DNA from: Algibacter miyuki
GTDB taxonomy: Bacteria; Bacteroidota; Bacteroidia; Flavobacteriales; Flavobacteriaceae
Assembly (NCBI RefSeq): GCF_030409805.1
Contig: NZ_JAUFQP010000007.1
Coordinates: 682,001 to 746,000 of the forward strand
Direction: 5' to 3'
DNA length: 64,000 bases
Each line of letters starts with the position of its first letter. Positions within the stretch are counted from its first letter, which is position 1. A program made the translations under genes and the position numbers. Shown here piece by piece: positions 7,876 to 15,275 of the stretch. The notes beneath the pieces were generated by a model that was not told the DNA's origin, made no database searches, and saw only the letters and a program-made list of their open reading frames with translations.

Positions 7876-7882
7876 ACTTTTG
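7875..7882 (+). promoter_or_regulatory. -7-like element (TACTTTTG) abutting the sigma-factor start
   Basis: An exact TAnnTTTG match placed 4 bases before the ATG at 7886, overlapping the T-tract of the terminator. If used, the transcript would be almost leaderless. It may equally be a chance match in T-rich DNA. Confidence 0.2.
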
Positions 7883-7885
7883 AAT

Positions 7886-8416
7886 ATGGAAACTCAAAAT
7901 ATTTGGAACAAATTTAATGATGAGCTTTATTTTTTTATTCTGAAAAAAGTAAAAAATAAAAACGATACCAATGATATTTTCCAAAATACCTTTTTAAAAA
8001 TTCATAAAAATCTAGATAAACTTAAAAATGAAGAAAAAGTAAAAGCTTGGATTTTTCAGATTGCTAGAAATGAAATTATAAATCACTTTAATAAAGAGGT
8101 TGTTTATGCAGAAAAAGAAGTAAATACTAATAAAGAAATTCCTTTAGAGATTAATGAAGAAGTATGTTGTTTTGATCGTTTTGTAACCGATTTACCCAAA
8201 ATTTACCAGGATGTTATTGAGCTGGTTTACATTAAAGGCTTAAAACAAAAAGAAGTAGCAAGCACTTTGAGTATAAGTCTAGAAAATGTAAAGGCTAGAA
8301 TAAAAAGATCTAAAGAGATTTTGAAAACAAATTTTAAAGCCTGTTGTAAATATGAATTGGATAAAAATGGAAACTTAATTGGTGAGCCCAATTGTACCAT
8401 TTGTAATCCTTGTTAA
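7886..8416 (+). CDS. sigZ: SigZ-like sigma-70 family factor with Cys-rich tail
   Basis: A 176-residue factor (ATG at 7886; a TTG two codons earlier is less likely). Region 2 has DTNDIFQNTFLKIHKNLDKL and VKAWIFQIARNEIINHF; region 4 has LPKIYQDVIELVYIKG followed by the helix-turn-helix KQKEVASTLSISLENVKARI. There is no large extra domain, so it is of ECF size. Unusual are seven cysteines: a CC pair in the linker (EEVCCFDRF) and a tail KACCKYELDKNGNLIGEPNC-TICNPC. A similar length and a CC-x-(Y/F)-E-x-D tail are, from memory, typical of SigZ proteins. No anti-sigma gene is adjacent; the Cys tail may itself sense metal or redox state. The 14-Cys peptide just upstream, across a terminator, is the striking neighbour. 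The symbol is given by family resemblance only. Confidence 0.82.
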   Translation: METQNIWNKFNDELYFFILKKVKNKNDTNDIFQNTFLKIHKNLDKLKNEEKVKAWIFQIARNEIINHFNKEVVYAEKEVNTNKEIPLEINEEVCCFDRFVTDLPKIYQDVIELVYIKGLKQKEVASTLSISLENVKARIKRSKEILKTNFKACCKYELDKNGNLIGEPNCTICNPC

Positions 8417-8560
8417 TAACTTCGTGAAGCCTTTAAACATATCACAAACTGATTTTTTTTTAAAAAGAAAATGAGCTTGATTATAAGATTCCACCTAGTG
8501 TGCGAATGAAAAAACAGGACATAAAAAAACCATTCGAATACCCTGAAACACAGTAAATAT

Positions 8561-8680
8561 GTGCGTTAGGGATTGAACGGTTTGTTTGAAATCCTTTTTG
8601 TTTTCGTTTGAAAAACAAAAAGATTGAGTAGTGAAAGCCCGACTCTAACTGCGCCTTAAAAGCGCGGTTAGAGTAACGCC
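8561..8680. repeat. Cloverleaf-like palindromic intergenic repeat (REP-like), copy A
   Basis: Between sigZ and rnr lies a compact folded element. An outer stem GCGTTA (8563-8568) with TAACGC (8674-8679) encloses two hairpins: an 11-pair perfect stem 8594-8604 with 8612-8622, and a 12-pair stem 8643-8654 with 8662-8673 (CTCTAACTGCGC with GCGCGGTTAGAG, one wobble). The sequence between them, GAGTAGTGAAAGC, resembles GATAGTAGTGGTTAGC in the element near 37.36 kb. The base composition is richer in G and C than its surroundings. From memory, such sequences recur between genes in many Bacteroidota and resemble REP elements moved by IS200-like (RAYT) transposases; no such transposase is in the window. 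Confidence 0.6.
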
Positions 8681-8689
8681 CAACTTATT

Positions 8690-10894
8690 TTATTCTTGAT
8701 TTTCTGGCTTGCCTATTAAATGAAAATCTAAGTGTTTTTTAACTAAATCGGCATTTTTAACACTCACAATAATCTCTTCTCCAAGCTGGTAAGAAATTTT
8801 ATTTTTGCTACCAACCATACTGTAAGTATCTTGATCGAAGGCGTAATGATCGTCTTTCATGTCGCGAACACTTACCATACCTTCACATTTATTTGAGATA
8901 ATTTCTACGTAAATTCCCCAATCGGTTACTCCAGAAATAACACCCAAAAATTCTTCATCTTGATGATCTTGCATGAATTTAATTTGCATGTATTTTATAG
9001 AATCGCGCTCGGCTCTAGTTGCTAAACCTTCCATGTTGCTGGAATGCTGACATTTTTCTTCGTAAACATCTTGGTTTGCCGATTTTTCACCATTTAAATA
9101 CTGTTGTAATAAACGGTGTGCCATAACATCTGGATAACGACGAATTGGCGATGTAAAATGACTGTAATAATCGAAAGCTAAACCGTAGTGCCCAATATTT
9201 TTGGTTGTATATTCGGCTTTACTCATGGTTCTAATAGTTAAAGTATCGACCAGGTTTTGTTCTTTTTTACCGTTAACATCTTTAAGTAAATTATTAAGTG
9301 ATGCTGATACAGATTTACGATCTTTAAAATCTAATTTGTAACCAAATTTAGACACAACATTCTGTAAATTATCTAGTTTGCTATCGTCTGGCTCATCGTG
9401 CGTACGGTAAACAAAGGTTTTTTTAGGATCTTTTTTACCAACAAATTCCGATACTTTTCGGTTTGCTAATAACATAAATTCTTCAATTAATTTATTAGCG
9501 TCTTTACTGGTTTTAAAGAAGACTCCTACTGGGTTTGCATTTTCGTCTAAGTCAAATTTTACTTCTACTTTATCGAAAGAAATAGCTCCAGACGTCATAC
9601 GTTTACCACGCATTAATTTTGCTAAATCGTCCATTTTTAAAATGGCATCGGCAACTTTTTGATCGGCTTTGTAAGTTTTTCCTGTTAACGAAACTTCTTT
9701 AGGAATGGTATTGGTCCCACTTTTTATAATGGCTTGCGCCTCTTCGTAAGCAAAACGTGCATCACTGTACGTTACCGTACGGCCATACCATTCGTTTTTA
9801 ATTTCGCATTTATCATTCATTTGAAACACTGCAGAGAAGGTTAATTTCTCTTCGTGTGGACGCAGCGAGCAAGCGTTATTCGATAAAACCTCTGGAAGCA
9901 TAGGCACTACTCTATCTACTAAATAAACCGATGTAGCGCGCTCGTAAGCCTCATCGTCTAAAATGGTACCTTCTTGTAAATAATGTGAAACATCGGCAAT
10001 ATGAATTCCTATTTCGTATAAACCGTTGTCTAACACCTCAAAAGATAAGGCATCATCAAAATCTTTAGCATCTTTTGGATCTATGGTAAAGGTTAAATCT
10101 TTACGCATATCTCGACGTTTTCCAATTTCTTCTTCAGTAATTGTAGTATCTATATTATTAGCAAACTCTTCTACTTCATGAGGAAATTCCATTGGTAAGC
10201 CGTATTCGGCTAAAATGGCATGAATTTCCGTGTTGTGCTCGCCTGGTTTACCGAGTACTTTTATCACTCTTCCGTTAGGAGAATCGGATTTTTCTGGCCA
10301 ATCTTCTAATGAAACGAGTACTTTATCGCCATCTTCGGCTTTATTAATTTTATTAATAGGCACAAAAATATCTTTGCTCATTTTGTTGCTATCGCAAACT
10401 ACAAAGGCAAAATTCTTTTTTTCGTGAATTTGGATTACGCCAACATATTCACTTTTAGCACGTTTAATAATGTTGGTAATTTCACCTTCCATTTTTCCAC
10501 GTACTTTACGTTTATAAGCGTAAAATTCTACTTCGTCACCATTTAATGCTTTGTTGATATTGTTTGCGGCAATAAAAACATCGTCTTCAAAATCGTCGCA
10601 AATAATATAACCATTACCTCGTGCTGCTAAATCTAAAATTCCGGTATGATATTCTGCATTTATAACGGCTTTAAACTTACCGCGTTCTACTTCTTCAATG
10701 TCGTTTTTACCTTGTAACTCGCGAAGTTTTTTTATAATTTGATTTCTACTACTGGCATCGTTAACACCTATTTTGGCTGCAATTTGCTTATAGTTAAAAG
10801 TCTGGTTTCTTTCTTTTTTTAATATACTTAAAATAGTATTTGATAGGTTGGAAATCCCTTTACTTTTGGATTTTCCTTTTTTCTTTCTTGTCAT
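8690..10894 (-). CDS. rnr: Ribonuclease R
   Basis: A 734-residue 3'-to-5' exoribonuclease that degrades structured RNA. Order of parts: a basic N-terminus (MTRKKKGKSKSKG) with a winged-helix segment (NYKQIAAKIGVNDASSRNQI), cold-shock-like OB domains (GNGYIICDDFEDDVFIAANN and NFAFVVCDSNKMSKDIFVP), the RNB catalytic domain with the Asp cluster in FTIDPKDAKDFDDALSFE (about residue 270), the GLAFDYYSHFTSPIRRYPD motif, and a C-terminal S1 domain (FLGVISGVTDWGIYVEI). Length is normal for the family. It is divergent from rpiB across a 1.1 kb AT-rich gap, and a TAGCTTTG element lies about 90 bases upstream. Confidence 0.97.
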   Translation of the reverse strand: MTRKKKGKSKSKGISNLSNTILSILKKERNQTFNYKQIAAKIGVNDASSRNQIIKKLRELQGKNDIEEVERGKFKAVINAEYHTGILDLAARGNGYIICDDFEDDVFIAANNINKALNGDEVEFYAYKRKVRGKMEGEITNIIKRAKSEYVGVIQIHEKKNFAFVVCDSNKMSKDIFVPINKINKAEDGDKVLVSLEDWPEKSDSPNGRVIKVLGKPGEHNTEIHAILAEYGLPMEFPHEVEEFANNIDTTITEEEIGKRRDMRKDLTFTIDPKDAKDFDDALSFEVLDNGLYEIGIHIADVSHYLQEGTILDDEAYERATSVYLVDRVVPMLPEVLSNNACSLRPHEEKLTFSAVFQMNDKCEIKNEWYGRTVTYSDARFAYEEAQAIIKSGTNTIPKEVSLTGKTYKADQKVADAILKMDDLAKLMRGKRMTSGAISFDKVEVKFDLDENANPVGVFFKTSKDANKLIEEFMLLANRKVSEFVGKKDPKKTFVYRTHDEPDDSKLDNLQNVVSKFGYKLDFKDRKSVSASLNNLLKDVNGKKEQNLVDTLTIRTMSKAEYTTKNIGHYGLAFDYYSHFTSPIRRYPDVMAHRLLQQYLNGEKSANQDVYEEKCQHSSNMEGLATRAERDSIKYMQIKFMQDHQDEEFLGVISGVTDWGIYVEIISNKCEGMVSVRDMKDDHYAFDQDTYSMVGSKNKISYQLGEEIIVSVKNADLVKKHLDFHLIGKPENQE

Positions 10895-10984
10895 TTAATT
10901 TGTAATCATTTGGATTTCCTAAGATAATGGAAATTCTGTTATCTAATAGCGTAATTTTAGGAGAAGATGCGCTATTTATTTTTA

Positions 10985-10992
10985 CAAAGCTA
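10985..10992 (-). promoter_or_regulatory. -7 promoter element (TAGCTTTG) for rnr
   Basis: Exact minus-strand TAnnTTTG match about 90 bases upstream of the rnr start. No TTG at the normal -33 distance. Confidence 0.35.
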
Positions 10993-11476
10993 CGGTTTTA
11001 ATATTAAATGGATGTTTTGTTAAGGTTAATCCTATAAAATTAATGCTTTTTAATTTGTTTTTTTAACATAAAAAAAAACATAAATATGTGAGTTTTTTAA
11101 AACTGTTCTTAGATTTATATATACCTATAACAACTCAATATTAATAATCGATTAAAAGTTATTTTTAACCGATTAAATACATATATTATAATACTCGCCT
11201 ATCTATAAATCATAAATATCTATTTTTCAAATACTTACATATAAGCTCTAAGTTTAACTAAAATAAATATCCTAAGTTATATACACTCAAAAGTTATTTA
11301 ATAAATCTTAGTATTTAATCCTTTGTTCAATAAATCAGTTATTCAATTAAAAAAATATAAAGCAGAATATACTTTAAAGCCTTTTCTTTTTTTTAATAGT
11401 ATTTTAAGTAAAACAATAATTATATATTCAATCTACAGTTTTGTTTAAAACATTCAGAATTCCTTAAATTTTAGAG

Positions 11477-11485
11477 TTATCCACA
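11477..11485 (+). promoter_or_regulatory. Perfect DnaA-box sequence
   Basis: TTATCCACA, the consensus DnaA box, lies at the edge of an alternating AT run in the rnr-rpiB gap. One chance occurrence in a 64 kb window is not improbable, so its value lies in its setting. Confidence 0.4.
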
Positions 11486-11670
11486 TATATATATATATAA
11501 ACAGTTTTTCTTTTAAATTTAAAAAAAATAATAGTGCTTATTATAGTGTGTTAATAGCGGTATAACTTTTACAAGCTTTATTTTGATTTGTATCTTATTG
11601 AATGTTGTTGATACTAAATGAACATTAAAAAATACGTTAACTCGTTATTTTTTAAGCTTTTTAAAAATGC

Positions 11671-11688
11671 TATTAACAATTGTTAATA
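11671..11688. repeat. 18-base perfect palindrome within a TATTAAC repeat cluster
   Basis: TATTAACAATTGTTAATA reads the same on both strands. Related TATTAAC/GTTAATA copies lie at 11550, 11694, 11723, 11868 and 11901. It may bind a dimeric protein or be part of an origin. Confidence 0.6.
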
Positions 11689-11912
11689 ACGTGTATTAAC
11701 AACAATGTTTAATAACTAACGCTATTAACAATTCTAAAAACTACCCTTTTTAGGTGCAATAACTTAACCAAAAATTTACGCTAACTTATTTGCATGTTAA
11801 GTATATGTTACTGATTGTGAAAATTATTGGATATTCAAGCTTTTTCTTTTACAAACTAATGAACACTTATTAACAAGTAATGAATATAGTAATGCACATT
11901 GTTAATAATTGC

Positions 11913-11920
11913 TACCTTTG
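11913..11920 (+). promoter_or_regulatory. -7 promoter element (TACCTTTG) for rpiB
   Basis: Exact TAnnTTTG match about 70 bases before the rpiB ATG at 11990. A TTG at 11899 is too close to be a standard -33 element. Confidence 0.45.
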
Positions 11921-11989
11921 TGTATAAGTAGTACTTATTTGAACATATAAGTAGGTATAAAACACAACCATATCAAAAATACATTAAAA

Positions 11990-12424
11990 ATGACAATTTC
12001 TATAGGAAACGATCACGCAGGAACAGAATATAAAGTAGCTATCACTAAACATTTAGAAGCTAAAGGATATATTATTAACAATCATGGTACCGATTCTAAT
12101 GATAGTGTAGATTATGCCGATTTTGTACATCCTGTAGCTACCGATGTTGTAAACAAAACATCAACCTACGGTATCTTAATTTGCGGAAGTGCCAATGGGG
12201 TGGCTATGACAGCTAATAAACACCAAAGCATACGTGCTGGTTTATGCTGGAATAAAGAAATTGTACATTTAATACGTAGTCATAATAATGCTAACATATT
12301 ATGTATACCAGCGCGTTTTACTGCCGTACAACAAGTTATAGAAATGGTGGATGTATTTTTAAACACCGAATTCGAAGGTGGTCGTCACCAAAACCGTATC
12401 GATAAAATTCCGGTATCTTGCTAA
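11990..12424 (+). CDS. rpiB: Ribose 5-phosphate isomerase B
   Basis: A 144-residue cytosolic isomerase interconverting ribose 5-phosphate and ribulose 5-phosphate in the pentose phosphate pathway. It opens with the phosphate-binding ISIGNDHAG motif and carries the catalytic Cys65 in LICGSANGVAMTANK (many homologues read CGTGxG). Further family features are IRAGLCWN, SHNNANILCIPAR and the C-terminal EFEGGRHQNRIDKI. Length is typical (about 145-150). The stop codon TAA is followed at once by the ATG of the CDF exporter, so the two are co-transcribed and probably translationally coupled. Confidence 0.95.
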   Translation: MTISIGNDHAGTEYKVAITKHLEAKGYIINNHGTDSNDSVDYADFVHPVATDVVNKTSTYGILICGSANGVAMTANKHQSIRAGLCWNKEIVHLIRSHNNANILCIPARFTAVQQVIEMVDVFLNTEFEGGRHQNRIDKIPVSC

Positions 12425-13339
12425 ATGGCGCATAACCATTCGCATAGTCACACACACCATCACGATATGAAGGATAAAAATCTATTGATTTCTATTCTTT
12501 TAAATATCGTTATAACGGTAGCTCAGGTTATTGGTGGTTTAATTTCGGGTAGTTTATCTTTATTGAGTGATGCGCTGCATAATTTTAGCGATGTTATATC
12601 GTTAGTAGTAAGTTATGCAGCCTCTAAATTATCTAAAAAGAAAGCTTCCGAGCACCGCACATTTGGTTATAAACGTGCCGAAATTTTGGCAGCTTTCATT
12701 AATGCATCTACTTTAATTATTGTTGCCGTTATTTTAATAAGAGAAGCTGTGCTGCGATTTCAAAATCCGCAAAGTATTGAGTCTAATTTAGTTATTGTTT
12801 TAGCGTTGTTAGCTATTGCTGGTAATGGGTTTAGCGTTTTATTACTTAAAAATGATGCTAAAAATAATATCAATATAAAATCGGCTTATATCCATTTATT
12901 AACCGATATGTTGGCTAGTGTCGCCGTATTTATTGGTGGTTTATTAATGAAATATTACCAGCTTTTTTGGGTTGATAGTTTATTAACATTCTTGATTGCA
13001 TTGTACCTTATTTGGGTTGGATTCGATCTTTTAAAGACTTCTACCAAAATGTTGATGCTATTTACACCCGAACATATTGATATTAATAGCCTTGTTAGCG
13101 ATGTTAATAAGTTTGAAAAGGTGAAATTATTGCACCATGTGCATATCTGGAATTTAAGTGATAATGAGCTACATTTAGAGGCACATTTAGATTTAGAAGA
13201 AAATGTGTTAATAACTGAGTTCGATGCTATTTTAAGTCAGATAGAAGTTTATTTGCATGAAAATCATGATATTAACCACGTTACTATTCAGCCAGAATTC
13301 GATAAAAACGATTCTAAAGATATTATAGTTCAAGATTAA
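12425..13339 (+). CDS. Cation diffusion facilitator (zinc-type) efflux transporter
   Basis: A 304-residue CDF exporter. The N-terminus is a His-rich metal-binding leader (MAHNHSHSHTHHHD). Six membrane helices follow, with the metal-site motifs LLSDALHNFSDV (helix 2; H and D ligands) and HLLTDMLASVAVF (helix 5). A cytosolic C-terminal domain of about 90 residues has the HHVHIWNLSDNELHLEAHLDL ferredoxin-like pattern. Members swap cytosolic Zn, and sometimes Co or Cd, for protons. The HxxxD in helices 2 and 5 favours zinc. It starts with no gap after rpiB and is followed by a GNAT gene at 35 bases, forming a three-gene run. Confidence 0.93.
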   Translation: MAHNHSHSHTHHHDMKDKNLLISILLNIVITVAQVIGGLISGSLSLLSDALHNFSDVISLVVSYAASKLSKKKASEHRTFGYKRAEILAAFINASTLIIVAVILIREAVLRFQNPQSIESNLVIVLALLAIAGNGFSVLLLKNDAKNNINIKSAYIHLLTDMLASVAVFIGGLLMKYYQLFWVDSLLTFLIALYLIWVGFDLLKTSTKMLMLFTPEHIDINSLVSDVNKFEKVKLLHHVHIWNLSDNELHLEAHLDLEENVLITEFDAILSQIEVYLHENHDINHVTIQPEFDKNDSKDIIVQD

Positions 13340-13374
13340 ATCCCCAATTGTTAATAACTCCAATTACCCGTTTT

Positions 13375-13818
13375 ATGATTAAAATTGAAGTAAAAACCTT
13401 CGAAGCATTAACCAAGCAAGAATTATATAATTTATTGCAATTACGTAGCGAAGTTTTTGGTGTAGAACAAGATTGTGTTTATCAAGATATTGATGGTAAA
13501 GATCAAAAAGCATTGCATGTTTTAGGAATTAAAAATGATAATATTGTTGCTTATACGCGTATCTTTAAACCAGGCGATTATTTCGAACAAGCCAGTATTG
13601 GTAGGGTAGTAGTGGCTAAAAATGAAAGACAGCATAAATATGGTTACGATATTATGAATGCTTCCGCGGATGCAATACAGACGCATTTTAACCAAAGTAT
13701 TATAAAAATTTCAGCACAGGTATATCTTAAAAAATTCTATAATAATTTAGGTTTTTCTGAAATTGGAGCATCTTACTTAGAAGATGGTATTCCGCACATT
13801 GCCATGATAAAAGAGTAA
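13375..13818 (+). CDS. ElaA-like GNAT N-acetyltransferase
   Basis: A 147-residue GNAT enzyme. The ATG at 13375 is preferred over an upstream TTG at 13348 because MIKIEVKTFEALTKQELYNL matches the usual start of ElaA-type proteins. Family marks are LLQLRSEVFGVEQDCVYQDIDG near the start, the acetyl-CoA loop with SIGRVVVAKNERQHKYGYDIM (R/Q-x-x-G/A variant), and the late KKFYNNLGFSEIGASYLEDGIPHIAM. It would transfer an acetyl group from acetyl-CoA to an amine of unknown identity. It is the last gene of the rpiB run. Confidence 0.9.
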   Translation: MIKIEVKTFEALTKQELYNLLQLRSEVFGVEQDCVYQDIDGKDQKALHVLGIKNDNIVAYTRIFKPGDYFEQASIGRVVVAKNERQHKYGYDIMNASADAIQTHFNQSIIKISAQVYLKKFYNNLGFSEIGASYLEDGIPHIAMIKE

Positions 13819-13859
13819 ATATTTTAGCTAATGTATTTATGGTTCATTTTTTAACAATT

Positions 13860-15272
13860 TCAAAAGCGTTTAAGTGTAAAATGCCCTTTTAAGGTCTCTT
13901 TAGTTTTTAAAGTAATAACATACCAATAATCTGTAGATGGCATGGGTTGATTATTATACAAACCATTCCAACCTAAGTTTTTAGAGTCCATACTTTTTAA
14001 AAGCTTCCCATTACGGTTAAAAATATGAATGCGTTCTACAAGGTTTAAAGCGTCATAAACCTGCCAGAAATCGTGGTTTCCGTCGTTATTTGGCGTAAAA
14101 TATTTCGGAATATAAAAGCCTTCGCCTAAAATAGTAACCGTAAAGAAAGATTGGTTAGTATCACAAACCGTTTCATTATAAATAAATATAGTTTGAGACT
14201 TGTTAATAACTTCGCCAGGGCTTAATTTTAAACCACTTCCGCTAGGTTCAGTATAATAATTTCCGTTAATTAATGGGGGTAAAGTATAACTCATACCTAC
14301 AACATTATTTAAAGTATCTACCGGAACATTAATAGTGCAATCTGCAGCAGAATTTACATAACTTGAAAATGTACTAGGTTGCCAACCGGAATGATTATTA
14401 GAAACATTATCTACAACCACACATTGTAAATTGGTATTAAAGCTAAAATCTACGCTATTTAGTTTTGAATTTATTCCATTTTTTAAATTGAGTAAACACA
14501 GGTCGTTAGTGTTACAATCTAAGGTGGTTAAGTCGCTATTTTTAGATAAATCAAGTTGTTTTATGGAGTTGTTAGCACAGTTTAAAACCCGTAGTTTATT
14601 AACAGCGGCAAGTTCTAAATCTACCAAATTATTAAAACTACAATTTAGAATAGTGAGAATAGATTGATTAGAAAGATCTAAAAAAGACAGTTCATTATTA
14701 TTTACTAATAAGGAATTTAAATTGGTGTTTTTAGAAATATTTAAGCTGTTTAATTGGTTATTAGCACAAGATAATATGGTGAGTTTTGTATTATTATTTG
14801 TTTGTAAATAGTTTAATTTATTTGCATCGCAAACCAAAGAAATTAAATTAATATTCTTGTTAATATCTAGCTCGGAAAGTTGATTATTATCACACCAAAA
14901 TATTTTCAATAGAGGTAAAGTAGTAACATCTAAAGTACTAATTATATTAGTATTACAATAGAGTTCGGTAAGTTGTGTATTGGTTGAAATATCTAAACTT
15001 GAAATATTATTTTTAGAGCAATTCAGTATAGATAAAGCTTTGAAATCTGCAATACCAGTAAGGTCTGAAATATTTGAATCGGCAACATCTAAATTTGTTA
15101 TACTGCTGATGTTGACTGTAGGAACTAATTGGTCTAACGGCCCTGAATCGAAACCTAAATTTATTAAAGCTTGTTCAAAATTCGCATCTGGAATGGCCGT
15201 ATTTTGAGCTTGTATACAGATTGTAAATGTACACAGACAAACCCATAAATAATATGTTTTTCTGTGTATCAT
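13860..15272 (-). CDS. Type IX-secreted leucine-rich-repeat protein
   Basis: A 470-residue surface or secreted protein. After a signal peptide (about 1-22, ending CIQAQ), residues about 50-300 are LRRs of some 21 residues with the pattern L-x-x-L-x-C/D-x-x-N-x-L (for example LTILNCSFNNLVDLEL, LRVLNCANNSIKQLDL). After a spacer, residues about 385-470 are a type B sorting domain of the type IX system: YFTPNNDGNHDFW, VERIHIFNRNGKLL, LGWNGLYNNQPMPSTDYWY and a C-terminal KGHFTLKRF. It follows the OmpA-like gene by 3 bases and must share its transcript. The LRR surface suggests protein binding, perhaps adhesion; no enzyme motif is seen. Confidence 0.93.
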   Translation of the reverse strand: MIHRKTYYLWVCLCTFTICIQAQNTAIPDANFEQALINLGFDSGPLDQLVPTVNISSITNLDVADSNISDLTGIADFKALSILNCSKNNISSLDISTNTQLTELYCNTNIISTLDVTTLPLLKIFWCDNNQLSELDINKNINLISLVCDANKLNYLQTNNNTKLTILSCANNQLNSLNISKNTNLNSLLVNNNELSFLDLSNQSILTILNCSFNNLVDLELAAVNKLRVLNCANNSIKQLDLSKNSDLTTLDCNTNDLCLLNLKNGINSKLNSVDFSFNTNLQCVVVDNVSNNHSGWQPSTFSSYVNSAADCTINVPVDTLNNVVGMSYTLPPLINGNYYTEPSGSGLKLSPGEVINKSQTIFIYNETVCDTNQSFFTVTILGEGFYIPKYFTPNNDGNHDFWQVYDALNLVERIHIFNRNGKLLKSMDSKNLGWNGLYNNQPMPSTDYWYVITLKTKETLKGHFTLKRF

Positions 15273-15275
15273 AAA

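Larger units (their letters stand above)
10895..11989. other. Gene-free, very AT-rich region; candidate replication origin
   Basis: Nearly 1.1 kb between divergent rnr and rpiB has no credible reading frame. It holds one perfect DnaA-box sequence TTATCCACA (11477-11485) directly followed by an (AT)n run, an 18-base perfect palindrome TATTAACAATTGTTAATA (11671-11688), and seven copies of TATTAAC or its complement between 11550 and 11907. Three of these extend to TTATTAACA/TGTTAATAA, which differ from the DnaA box at two positions. Direct repeats CGATTAAA occur near 11148 and 11170. The makeup fits an origin with an unwinding element, but it could also be a long promoter/regulatory gap. Confidence 0.4.

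Noticed and set aside
11484..11500. Alternating AT run as a microsatellite-controlled (phase-variable) promoter
   Set aside because: It is short, over 400 bases from the nearest start codon and better explained as part of an AT-rich unwinding or spacer region.
14400..15130. Regular repeats suggesting a CRISPR or DNA satellite
   Set aside because: The periodicity is about 63 bases, in frame, and codes for leucine-rich repeats.
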